Assembly (NCBI RefSeq): GCF_963664135.1 | Contig: NZ_OY760905.1 | Location: 1,240,001-1,304,000, forward strand | Source: an uncultured Acetobacterium sp. | GTDB lineage: Bacteria > Bacillota > Clostridia > Eubacteriales > Eubacteriaceae | Reading direction: 5' to 3' | DNA length: 64,000 bases | Made by a program: the position numbers and the translations under genes | Notes under the pieces: generated by a model | The model's database searches: none | Told to the model about the DNA's origin: nothing | What the model saw: only the letters and a program-made list of their open reading frames with translations | In this document: positions 26,910 through 35,445 of the stretch, piece by piece | Position numbering within the stretch: the first letter of the stretch is position 1 | How the letters are laid out: each line of letters starts with the position of its first letter

Positions 26910-27827
26910 TTATACATCCAAGAATTTGCGAATCGCAAATACGCTACCTATTGCTCCGATAACTCCTCCATAAATCAGGAAGAAAAATATCAATTGTCCC
27001 ATCACTGCGTTGGGTGATGCCAAACTGGCATCCACCGGCAGAAACAGATTTCCGCCAACTAACCCTAAAATATAATAGTAGGTGATCCGGATAATCAAAA
27101 ATGCCACAATGGCTCCCATTAATCCCAACAAGGTTCCTTCCAATATGAAAGGTGCCCGTATATAGGCGTTTGTTGCTCCCACATATTTCATAATCCCGAT
27201 TTCCCGCCGTCGGGCAAAAACCGTTAATTTAATGGTGTTGTAAATAATAAAAATGGAAATCATGGACAAGACCACTAATACCACAATACTCAGGGTATTT
27301 GTGAATTTATTAAAACTCACCAGCGCCTCCACATATTCCTGACCATAACGGACATATTCTACGCCCTGGTCTTTAAAGGACATTGCCAGGGTTTGAACTT
27401 CTTCCATATCTTGGGGGTCGGTTACCCGAACCACAAATGACGCCGGCATGGGATTATTTTCTGAATTATAGCCATTTAAAAGCGGTGCATAATCTTCCAG
27501 ACTCGCCTTAAAGTTATCCAGGGCTTCTGCTGAACTTTCAAATGTAACATTCTCAACCAGGCCGCTTTTTTCAAGGGCTTGCTCAACGGTTTCTCTTTGG
27601 GTATCCGTAAAATTTTCCTGGAGAAATATTTTCAATTCCAGTTTTGATTCCACATCTTTGGTGACTTCCTGAACATTAATTGTCAAAATCAGAAAAATAC
27701 CCAAAATAATTAAGGCGGCAATAACCGACAACACTGAGGCGATACTCATTAAGTTATTTCGCTCAATGCTCTTCATGGTATCTCGAATGACATTTTTGGG
27801 CATTGTTTTAATGGAACTAAACTTCAT
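26910..27827 (-). CDS. ftsX: Cell division protein FtsX
   Basis: Membrane partner of FtsE, transmitting ATP hydrolysis to cell-wall hydrolases at the septum. The 305 residues show an N-terminal helix (SIASVLSVIAALIILGIFLIL), an extracellular loop (about 55-165) and three C-terminal helices with the RRREIGIMKYVGATNAYI coupling segment. The ATG at 27827 overlaps the ftsE stop by 11 bases, so translation is coupled. An in-frame start eight codons upstream is less likely. Confidence 0.94.
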   Translation of the reverse strand: MKFSSIKTMPKNVIRDTMKSIERNNLMSIASVLSVIAALIILGIFLILTINVQEVTKDVESKLELKIFLQENFTDTQRETVEQALEKSGLVENVTFESSAEALDNFKASLEDYAPLLNGYNSENNPMPASFVVRVTDPQDMEEVQTLAMSFKDQGVEYVRYGQEYVEALVSFNKFTNTLSIVVLVVLSMISIFIIYNTIKLTVFARRREIGIMKYVGATNAYIRAPFILEGTLLGLMGAIVAFLIIRITYYYILGLVGGNLFLPVDASLASPNAVMGQLIFFFLIYGGVIGAIGSVFAIRKFLDV

Positions 27828-28506
27828 ATCCGTACCTACCTGTCGCATCATCTACCTTAAGCACACCATCTTCCAATGTCAATACACGCTTTTTCATGGT
27901 ATCAACAATTTCCCGGTCATGGGTTACCACAACAATGGTTGTTCCTCGGCGGTTGATTTCTTCTAATATACTGATAATTTCGTATGATGTTTCAGGATCA
28001 AGATTCCCGGTTGGTTCATCACAGATTAATATTGACGGATTATTAATGATCGCCCGGGCAATAACAACTCGCTGTTGTTCTCCCCCAGATAACTCATGGG
28101 GATAATGGTTCATCCGATGAGACAGTCCAACCATATCCAAGGCCAGTGGCACCCGTTTGCGGATCTGTTTTTCTGATTTGCCAATTATTTCCATAGCATA
28201 AGCCACATTTTCATAAACACTTTTGTTTTCCAGTAGACGAAAATCCTGAAAAACGATTCCCATCTTTCGTCGTAGAAAAGGGATTTCCTTTTTTGAAAGT
28301 TTTGACACATTAAAGTTATTGATAAAAACCGAACCTTCAGTGGCTTCTATCTCTCTTAAGAGAAGCTTAATAAATGTCGATTTTCCCGCACCACTTCGAC
28401 CAACAAGGAATACAAACTCACCCTTGTCAATAAAGAGGCTGACATTTTTAAGTGCTTCACTCTTGTTTTTTTCGTAACCTTTCGTTACATTTTTAAATTC
28501 TATCAT
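27817..28506 (-). CDS. ftsE: Cell division ATP-binding protein FtsE
   Basis: ABC-type ATPase that works with FtsX. All nucleotide-binding motifs are present in 229 residues: Walker A GRSGAGKST, the Q-loop VFQDFRLL, signature LSGGEQQRV, Walker B ILICDEPTGNLDP and switch His in VVTHD. TAGGAG precedes the ATG. First gene of ftsE-ftsX-M23-ctp. Confidence 0.96.
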   Translation of the reverse strand: MIEFKNVTKGYEKNKSEALKNVSLFIDKGEFVFLVGRSGAGKSTFIKLLLREIEATEGSVFINNFNVSKLSKKEIPFLRRKMGIVFQDFRLLENKSVYENVAYAMEIIGKSEKQIRKRVPLALDMVGLSHRMNHYPHELSGGEQQRVVIARAIINNPSILICDEPTGNLDPETSYEIISILEEINRRGTTIVVVTHDREIVDTMKKRVLTLEDGVLKVDDATGRYGYEV

Positions 28507-28916
28507 ATCTTAGCCACTCCTAATTAATTTACATTCTGATTGCTTTGACAGGGCATTTTAACATGAACTATCCTATTTTCTTCTTAAACGTTTGTGATAA
28601 ATTAAGATTACTTTAATTATATTTAATCCGGAATGTAAAAGACTTCTCATTTCGACTAGCCTTTTGGCCATCAAAGCATCCGCTTGTTGAACACTAAATT
28701 TATTTTAGCATACTTTTAGATTAATTTCATTAAAAAAATAAATTTTTTGTAACAAATGTATCTTAATTCATCCAAATTCCAAGGCAACTTGTCATTATTA
28801 TGAAACTAACTTCTTGTTCGACAATTTTTTCATAAAAAATCCCCGTAAAAAAGAGAAAAGATGGTTTAATTAAAAACTATCTTTTCTCAATTAATTTATA
28901 TTTGAATTATCCTAAA
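28507..28916. other. AT-rich gap upstream of ftsE with a terminator
   Basis: No gene is seen in these 410 bp. A minus-strand terminator hairpin (28853-28867 / 28872-28888, then TTTTTTA) ends the second M23 gene. The rest must hold the ftsE promoter; no hexamer pair with correct spacing was convincing. Confidence 0.55.
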
Positions 28917-30155
28917 TCATGGACTAATCGGTGTACCATACTGTCTTATTTCAAAATGTAAATGGGCGCCTGTTGAGTTACCAGTGCTGCCAACAGCACC
29001 TACCGTTTGTCCGCCACTGACAGTCTCACCAGATGAAACATTTATTGCGCTTAAATGAGCGTAAACTGCTGAAATTCCATTTCCCAGATCCACAATGACA
29101 CAATTCCCATAACCGCCATTCCAACCGGCAGATATAACGACTCCGTTTCCACCACAAGCTACAGCAGTGCCTTCGGAAGCGCCGATGTCTACGCCTGAAT
29201 GAAATCGTGTTGTACCAGGATTAAGCGGATCATCACGATACCCAAATGGACTTGTAATTTCTCCCCCACATGGCCACATATATCCATTGGAGTAAGATGG
29301 TGTTGGCGTTGGTGTTGGTGTCGATGATTCTCCCCCACCACTATTTGTACTATCTCCCCCACCACTGGCGGTACCTTCTCCAGTTCCGCTATTGCCACTA
29401 TTCTGAGCAGCTGCTGCCTGTTCGGCGGCGGCACGCTGTTGTTCATAATAAGCCTGCAACTGACCTTCTATGTCGGCTGAAGTAGCTGCTTCAGCTTCTT
29501 CTATCGCTTTATAATCATTTAACACAACTTGATTCTGTGCCAGCAACTGATCTTTCTGGGCGATTACCTGTTCCTGTTGAGTTAACACAACTTCCTGTTC
29601 TGTTTTTTTCTCAACCGTTTTAAGTCGATCTGCCTCAATGCTCAGTTTCTTTTCATCAATTACTTTTTTTGTTTCTTCAAGAGCATTCAGGGAGTCCTTG
29701 TCCGCGGCAATAATATATCGGGACATATCCAATTTTGTGATAAAATCCGAAAAATCCGATGCTGAAAATAAGAATTCCATAATGCTGCCATTGCCGTACA
29801 TATACATGGTTCGTACCCGGCCGCTCATCGATTCTTGCTGTTCAAGTTTCTTTGCTTCGGCTATTTTCAGTTCTTCCTGTTTTTTTGCTATATTTGCCTC
29901 AATGGCTGAAATATCTGCATTGATTGAACCGATCACCCCATTGATTCGATTGACCTCTTCATTTACTTTGCCGATTTCATCTTCAATCCCATTGATGGTA
30001 TTTTGAGTCATATCAACTTGATATTTTGCTGCAGCCTGTCGAGCATTACTTTGTGCCAATTGCTCACTTAATGAAGCCGCATTGACGGGTGCTGTTAAAA
30101 ATGCTAAAACCAAGGAACCAGTAATGATACCTGATACAATTTTCTGTTTTTTCAT
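28917..30155 (-). CDS. Secreted M23 peptidase, EnvC-like, copy 2
   Basis: Paralogue of the protein at 25729 with the same plan in 412 residues: signal peptide (ending APVNA), long coiled coils (about 30-235), a low-complexity Gly/Ser/Thr-Pro linker (about 245-290, with PTPTPTPS) and an M23 domain with HSGVDIG and AHLHFEI zinc ligands. The N-terminal 200 residues are very close to copy 1; the linkers differ. It has its own promoter and terminator, outside the ftsEX operon, so it may be regulated separately. AAAGGGG precedes the ATG. Confidence 0.92.
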   Translation of the reverse strand: MKKQKIVSGIITGSLVLAFLTAPVNAASLSEQLAQSNARQAAAKYQVDMTQNTINGIEDEIGKVNEEVNRINGVIGSINADISAIEANIAKKQEELKIAEAKKLEQQESMSGRVRTMYMYGNGSIMEFLFSASDFSDFITKLDMSRYIIAADKDSLNALEETKKVIDEKKLSIEADRLKTVEKKTEQEVVLTQQEQVIAQKDQLLAQNQVVLNDYKAIEEAEAATSADIEGQLQAYYEQQRAAAEQAAAAQNSGNSGTGEGTASGGGDSTNSGGGESSTPTPTPTPSYSNGYMWPCGGEITSPFGYRDDPLNPGTTRFHSGVDIGASEGTAVACGGNGVVISAGWNGGYGNCVIVDLGNGISAVYAHLSAINVSSGETVSGGQTVGAVGSTGNSTGAHLHFEIRQYGTPISP

Positions 30156-30167
30156 TTTTCCCCTTTC

Positions 30168-30184
30168 TCACACGTTACGTGTGA
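30168..30184. promoter_or_regulatory. 17-bp palindrome just upstream of M23 copy 2
   Basis: TCACACGTTACGTGTGA is a perfect palindrome around one central base, immediately before the ribosome site. An extended -10 (TGATATAAT on the minus strand, -10 hexamer 30238-30243) lies about 55 bp upstream, so the palindrome is in the transcribed leader. It could be an operator or a leader hairpin. Confidence 0.5.
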
Positions 30185-30384
30185 CCCTGTCGAGTTGTTA
30201 CTTTTGTGTTAATTTTTATTATTTTTGTAACGGTTGTATTATATCATAAGAATGTCTTAATTAAAACAAGAACAATAAAATATTTTAAAAATATTTTGTC
30301 TAAAACATTGATAAATAAAACGTTTTTAATATGCATCTTTTTAGATATCTGCCTTATGGCAGTATTTTTCCGACTACCCGATTC

Positions 30385-30431
30385 AAAAAAATCAAAAGAC
30401 ACCCTTTAAATTAAGCGTGCCTTTGATTTTT
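30385..30431 (-). terminator. Terminator after the alcohol dehydrogenase gene
   Basis: Imperfect minus-strand hairpin (AAAAATCAAAGGCAC pairing with a near-complement, one bulge) followed by a T-rich run. Confidence 0.65.
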
Positions 30432-30462
30432 AGAAACTTAAATTCTAATTATTTTAAAGTGC

Positions 30463-31611
30463 TTAAAAAGCAGCTTTATAAATGGCAATGACATCGTCTT
30501 TGGTTGGACATTTGGGATTTCCGCCAGTACAGATATCAGCCAGCGCCAAATCTGCTAACTCGCCAAAATCAGCTTCTTTAACGCCAAGTTCTTTGAGTCC
30601 TGTTGGAATACCAACATCTTTGGACAATTTTTTAATCGCATCAATAGCCATGATATTAATTTCTTTTGGTTCACGACGACTTGTATCCACACCCATTGCC
30701 TGGACAACATCTTTTAAGCGATCACCAACAGCATCCGCATTAAAAGCGACTACATATGGTAACAGAATAGCATTACAAACGCCATGAGGAAGATCATAGA
30801 ATCCACCTAGCTGATGAGCCATGGAGTGAACAATTCCCAACCCACCATTTGAGAAACCCATGCCGGTTACAAACTGGCCGTATGCCATGGCATCTCTGGC
30901 ATCTAGATCATCGCCATCTTCAACCGCTTGTCTTAAACTGCCGGAGATCGCTTTGATGGCTTCCAGATTAAAGAGATCAGTAAATCGGGAACCACCGGCG
31001 GTAGTGTAACCTTCAATCGCATGAGTAAGGGCATCCATCCCGGTTGCTGCGGTTAATGATTTTGGCATTTTGAGCATTAAAACCGGATCATTGACGGCCA
31101 CAGTAACCAGACAGTTAGGATCAACGATAACCATTTTCAGTTTACGATCTTCATCAGTGATAACATAATTAATCGTAGCTTCACTGGCGGTTCCGGCGGT
31201 CGTATTAATTGCCACGATGGGCAATGATTTATTGGCTGTTTTTCCGACGCCTTCGTAATCCCGAAGGTCACCTGGGTTGGTGGCCAGAATTGCAATGCCT
31301 TTAGCTGTATCCTGTGGAGAGCCGCCACCAATACTGACAACAAAATCACATTCATTGTCTTGTAATGCCTGTAGACCAGCGTTTACATTGGTAACGGTTG
31401 GGTTGGGTTTAACATCGGTAAATAAAGCATACGGAACTTTTGCCCCATCTAATACATTGAGTACGTCTTGAACAATACCTGCTTCGACAAGCACTTTATC
31501 GGATACAACTAAAGCTTTTTTCACGTTCATACGTTTGATCTCAGGAGCAATCAATTCAATTGCACCAGGTTCCATAATTACTACTGGTGGAAAATAATAG
31601 GTTCTTGCCAT
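30463..31611 (-). CDS. Iron-containing alcohol dehydrogenase, group III
   Basis: NAD(P)-dependent aldehyde/alcohol oxidoreductase of the Fe-ADH family (382 residues, full length). The nucleotide-binding GGGSPQDTAKG and the metal-ligand region (MDALTHAIEGYT, GIVHSMAHQLGGFYDLPHG) are intact. GGAGG precedes the ATG. It is monocistronic. Substrate cannot be read from sequence; members reduce acetaldehyde, lactaldehyde or propanal, or oxidise diols. It could regenerate NAD by making ethanol from ethanolamine-derived acetaldehyde, but it has no visible encapsulation peptide and lies apart from the eut operons. Confidence 0.92.
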   Translation of the reverse strand: MARTYYFPPVVIMEPGAIELIAPEIKRMNVKKALVVSDKVLVEAGIVQDVLNVLDGAKVPYALFTDVKPNPTVTNVNAGLQALQDNECDFVVSIGGGSPQDTAKGIAILATNPGDLRDYEGVGKTANKSLPIVAINTTAGTASEATINYVITDEDRKLKMVIVDPNCLVTVAVNDPVLMLKMPKSLTAATGMDALTHAIEGYTTAGGSRFTDLFNLEAIKAISGSLRQAVEDGDDLDARDAMAYGQFVTGMGFSNGGLGIVHSMAHQLGGFYDLPHGVCNAILLPYVVAFNADAVGDRLKDVVQAMGVDTSRREPKEINIMAIDAIKKLSKDVGIPTGLKELGVKEADFGELADLALADICTGGNPKCPTKDDVIAIYKAAF

Positions 31612-31847
31612 AAGAACACCTCCAAATTTATTCGTTTACATGATTATATGTCAAAGAAATGGCTGAATAAATGGAAATTTTCACTTGTTTGAGATACATT
31701 ATTGAAATTACCACTTGGTGACATGGAATAAACCGAACACAATAAATAATAAACGGTTTTTTTCAATTTATCTCTTTTTCTTAAGAATTGTAGGGTATGA
31801 TTTTTAGAATAAAACCCAAAATTAAATCCATTGTAATGAGGTAATAT

Positions 31848-32990
31848 ATGAAAAACATCAGCATCCTCGGGTCTACTGGTTCCATTGGAACCCAAGCTCT
31901 GGAAGTGGTTTCTGAAAGTAGCGATGCACTGAATATTGTCGGTTTAACCACCAATACCAGCATTGATTTACTGGAAAAACAAATCGAAAAATATTCCCCT
32001 GAAATTGTTTGTGTTATGGATGGCGATGCCGCCCTGACGCTTGAGAAACGTCTGAAAACTAAGGGATCTCTGGTTGAAGTCGTCACTGGCTTGGAGGGTC
32101 TTATTGCAGTTGCAACGACATCGAAAAATGATCTTCTTCTTACTGCGGTTTCTGGGATGATTGGTTTGCAGCCAACTCTGGCGGCCATCAATCAGGGGAT
32201 TGACATTGCCCTGGCTAATAAAGAAACCCTGGTTGCTGGTGGTCAAATTGTAATGGATGCGGCTGCCGCAAAAGGGGTTTCCCTGCTTCCGGTAGACAGT
32301 GAACACTGTGCCATTTTCCAATGCCTGATGGGGAATAAACATGAAGAAATCGAGCGGATTATTATAACTGCTTCTGGTGGGCCTTTTCGGGGCAGAACCC
32401 GAGAACAGCTTCAGACAGTTACCTTGGATCAGGCGCTTAAGCATCCCAACTGGTCCATGGGCAAAAAAATCACCATTGATTCGGCTACCCTGATGAATAA
32501 AGGTTTGGAAGTTATTGAAGCCAAATGGCTTTTTAATTTGCGTAAGGATCAGATTGATGTGGTGATTCATCCTCAAAGTATCATCCACTCCATGGTTGAA
32601 TTTATTGATCATTCCACGATGGCTCAAATGGGAATGCCGGATATGGCGCTGCCGATTCAGATTGCTTTTTTCTATCCCGATCGGATTGCCAATAATCGTC
32701 AGGCACTGGATTTTAAACTGGTTCAGCAACTTACCTTTGAAGACCCTGATCTTCAATCCTTTCCCTGCTTGCAACTGGCTTATGATGCTCTTGAAGTAGG
32801 TGGCACTATGCCATGCGTACTGAATGCTGCCAATGAAATTGCGGTCGCCCGATTCTTAAATAAAGAAATTCATTTTCTGGATATTCCCCAAATCAACCGT
32901 CAAGTGATGGAAAAGCATGATGTTACCGCCCACCCGACTTTGGATGATGTCCTCGCCTCAGATGCCTGGGCACGGCAGCTTGCCAAATAA
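31848..32990 (+). CDS. dxr: 1-deoxy-D-xylulose-5-phosphate reductoisomerase
   Basis: Second step of the MEP isoprenoid pathway, converting DXP to MEP with NADPH. The N-terminal NADPH motif (ILGSTGSIGTQAL, residues 5-17), the NKETLVAGG loop, the metal-site region (LLPVDSEHCAIFQCL) and the flexible loop (ATLMNKGLEVIEAKWLF) are present. Length 380 matches the family. GAGGTAATAT precedes the ATG. It stands alone on the plus strand; the usual clustering with cdsA or ispG is absent. Confidence 0.96.
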   Translation: MKNISILGSTGSIGTQALEVVSESSDALNIVGLTTNTSIDLLEKQIEKYSPEIVCVMDGDAALTLEKRLKTKGSLVEVVTGLEGLIAVATTSKNDLLLTAVSGMIGLQPTLAAINQGIDIALANKETLVAGGQIVMDAAAAKGVSLLPVDSEHCAIFQCLMGNKHEEIERIIITASGGPFRGRTREQLQTVTLDQALKHPNWSMGKKITIDSATLMNKGLEVIEAKWLFNLRKDQIDVVIHPQSIIHSMVEFIDHSTMAQMGMPDMALPIQIAFFYPDRIANNRQALDFKLVQQLTFEDPDLQSFPCLQLAYDALEVGGTMPCVLNAANEIAVARFLNKEIHFLDIPQINRQVMEKHDVTAHPTLDDVLASDAWARQLAK

Positions 32991-33150
32991 ATGAACTGAA
33001 CAATCAGTAAGGCGGTAATGATTATCCAGCGAAGTCTTTAAAAATCATGACCTTATAATGGCCATTACCGTTTCTGCCTTTAATTACAATTAATCTTTTC
33101 ATTTTTTACCGATCACCGAATTTTTGATCGATTTAAATAAACGTTGCTTA

Positions 33151-33798
33151 TCAATTACGGTCAGCATTTTCCTTAACCCATTCAATTGCGCTATAAGCAT
33201 CATCGGCATAACCGTCAGCCCCAATTTCTTTCGCGAATTCGGCAGTAACCGGCCCACCTCCCACCATTATTTTAGTTTGGGGAAAATCGATCGAATGCTG
33301 CCCTCGAATCAAATCGATGACAGTTCGCATTTCACTCATTGTCGTCATCAATAAAGCACTGAGCATCACAAAGTCAGGCTTATACTTTGTGATTGATTTG
33401 ACAAATTTCTCACCCGTCACATCTACGCCCAAGTCAATAACCTCATAATTATTCGCTTCTAGTAATAAACTGAGCATTGTTTTTCCAATATTGTGGATAT
33501 CGCCATAAACAGTGCCAATAACCACACGCGTTCGACCTTTTGTAATGGACTTTCCATCAATTCGGTCCTGTTTTTCGATCGCTCTTAAGGCGGCATTAGC
33601 TGCTCGGGCAGATAATAAGACATCGGTAATAAAAAAATCTTCAGTTTGAAATTTTTTACCAACTTCTTCAATCGATGGGATAATTGCTTCTTCAATAATC
33701 TTTTTTGTGGGGACTCTTCTTAATGTATATTCCTTAATTAATTCCTGAGTCCGGGGAACATTGCCGTTATAAATAGATACTTTAATTTCTTCAAACAT
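33151..33798 (-). CDS. Corrinoid methyl-carrier protein, orphan
   Basis: Cobalamin-binding protein of the MtaC/MtbC/MtgC family (215 residues). The N-terminal helical cap (residues 1-85) precedes the B12 Rossmann domain with the DIHNIGK motif (His is the cobalt ligand), then SALLMTTM and GGGPVTAEFAKEIGADGY. Such proteins carry the methyl group between a substrate methyltransferase and a THF methyltransferase. No methyltransferase is adjacent; the gene is 19 bp behind the PocR/AraC regulator and surely co-transcribed with it. AAGGAAG precedes the ATG. Confidence 0.93.
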   Translation of the reverse strand: MFEEIKVSIYNGNVPRTQELIKEYTLRRVPTKKIIEEAIIPSIEEVGKKFQTEDFFITDVLLSARAANAALRAIEKQDRIDGKSITKGRTRVVIGTVYGDIHNIGKTMLSLLLEANNYEVIDLGVDVTGEKFVKSITKYKPDFVMLSALLMTTMSEMRTVIDLIRGQHSIDFPQTKIMVGGGPVTAEFAKEIGADGYADDAYSAIEWVKENADRN

Positions 33799-33816
33799 AT
33801 TAAATACTTCCTTAAT

Positions 33817-35109
33817 TTAAAGCAATCTTTTTCGAAACTGTGTTGGAGTTATTCCCTCGTTTTTCTTAAATACCTTGCTGAAATAGCTGGTATCTCCAAA
33901 ACCCAGCTTTTCCGAAACATCGGCCACGCTGTTTTTAGGATTATGTAATAGTTTTTTTGCGGTTTCCATTTTCACTCTTGTAATATACTCAATCACTGTG
34001 CATTCCAATACTTCTCTAAAGACATGACTAAGATAATACTGACTAACGAAAACGGCATCTGCCACATCCAGCAGGGTGATATTTTTTCTGACATTGGCAC
34101 GAACGTATTCTGTTGCTGAATCCACAATCTGCTTCGTTTTAATCGAGGTTTGTTTCCCTTCAAGCAAATCCAGATATTTATTAAGAATGATGCAAACCCA
34201 ACTGCTGATTTCGGCTGCATTGTCCAGATTATAAATTTCATTAATAACTTTGGTGTTAAGTAAAATAACCTCCGACATCTCCGCACCGGTTTCAACGACT
34301 GTTCTCGAAATGATGATCATTAACTCCAGAACCATGGTTTTAAATAAGTCCAATCGGGTAATATATTTTTCCATAATGTCAGACATACATCCCAAAAGGG
34401 CCTGATAAGCGCCATCTCTGTCGAGTATGGCAATCTTACCTAGCAGCTCTTTTTCTTTTTGAAGTTTATACTGCCCATACATCTTTTCATTGGAATTTAG
34501 CAATTCTTGATGGAGTCGCTTTTTTTCTTTTATTTCCTGATTCAATACTGACTGATGATACATAATTTCTTTTTTATGTTTCTTTGATTCGTTATCACTG
34601 TTAATGACCTGATTCGCCACCAAATATAATAGCGAAGCTGCCGCATGCACCTTATTTGAACTCACAATTTTAAGTTTGGAAACACTTTTTTCTAAAGCAT
34701 TGATATCTAAATTCTTGTTTTTTTCTCGCAATTCTTCATAAAAAAAGTCATCCGGTTCCCACATTAAGATGTTTCTGCAGATAATAATCCCGGCATATTT
34801 TTCATCAATCATCAGGGGTGCGGCAAAAGCAAGAATTCCGGCATGACACATGAAAATATAAGGTTCAGCATATTTTAACGCCTGAAGTCCAGCATTCTTA
34901 TAGCTGATCTGGCATTTTGTTTTGCCGCCATGTGAGTTCTGGACAATTTCGCAAAAACTGACGCAATTGCTGCAATCACTTGGGATAATTTGTTTTCCTT
35001 CGACATCTAAAATGACGGCATTGAATTCTGTTGCGCCTTCAAATGCATTGATGATCTTTAACAGCGTCTCTTTGTGCTCGATATTCTCAAAATTTTCAAT
35101 TTTACTCAT
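33817..35109 (-). CDS. PocR-domain AraC-family regulator
   Basis: Transcription regulator with an N-terminal PocR ligand-binding domain (about residues 10-170, with cysteines in CSNCVSFCEIV and KCQISYKN), a coiled middle (about 175-230) and a C-terminal AraC-type double helix-turn-helix (about 325-430, SVADVSEKLGFGDTSYFSK). PocR domains are proposed to sense small alcohols or hydrocarbon derivatives. Start at 35109 (ATG) is chosen over the overlapping GTG. It lies between the permease that ends the eut region and a corrinoid protein, so it may control either. Confidence 0.92.
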   Translation of the reverse strand: MSKIENFENIEHKETLLKIINAFEGATEFNAVILDVEGKQIIPSDCSNCVSFCEIVQNSHGGKTKCQISYKNAGLQALKYAEPYIFMCHAGILAFAAPLMIDEKYAGIIICRNILMWEPDDFFYEELREKNKNLDINALEKSVSKLKIVSSNKVHAAASLLYLVANQVINSDNESKKHKKEIMYHQSVLNQEIKEKKRLHQELLNSNEKMYGQYKLQKEKELLGKIAILDRDGAYQALLGCMSDIMEKYITRLDLFKTMVLELMIIISRTVVETGAEMSEVILLNTKVINEIYNLDNAAEISSWVCIILNKYLDLLEGKQTSIKTKQIVDSATEYVRANVRKNITLLDVADAVFVSQYYLSHVFREVLECTVIEYITRVKMETAKKLLHNPKNSVADVSEKLGFGDTSYFSKVFKKNEGITPTQFRKRLL

Positions 35110-35445
35110 CACACCCTCATATCTGCATGAAATTTCACATTTGCTAAGTAACTTGCCAGTTTTTTAATTAATCGTTTACATCACACCAGTCGTTAATTTC
35201 AAAAACAAGCTACAGCTCCAGTATTTTATCAATATTAAATCCTACAAAATTTTTCTGAAAAGAGAATACCTGTTTAGTTTAACCTTTGCACCTTTAAATT
35301 TCAATAACTATCTTTTCACCTTTAAACCCATTCTTGTGGCGCTGCTCATATATAATTTAAGTCACTTCATTCTTATTATCTATCTTAGGCAATTTAGCGA
35401 CTTAACATTTTATAACATGATTGAAATTTGCTGAATATTAGCTCA
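35110..35445. other. Intergenic region upstream of the PocR regulator
   Basis: 336 AT-rich bases without a gene. It separates the permease (end of the eut transcript) from the regulator. No clear terminator or promoter hexamer pair was recognised. Confidence 0.4.

Noticed and set aside
31968..32774. 268-codon minus-strand frame within dxr
   Set aside because: It is a shadow of dxr, which has complete family motifs; the reverse product has no recognisable features.
33011..33077. Terminator after dxr
   Set aside because: GGTAATG and CATTACC pair, but the loop is long and the arms are interrupted, with no clean T-run; too weak to list.
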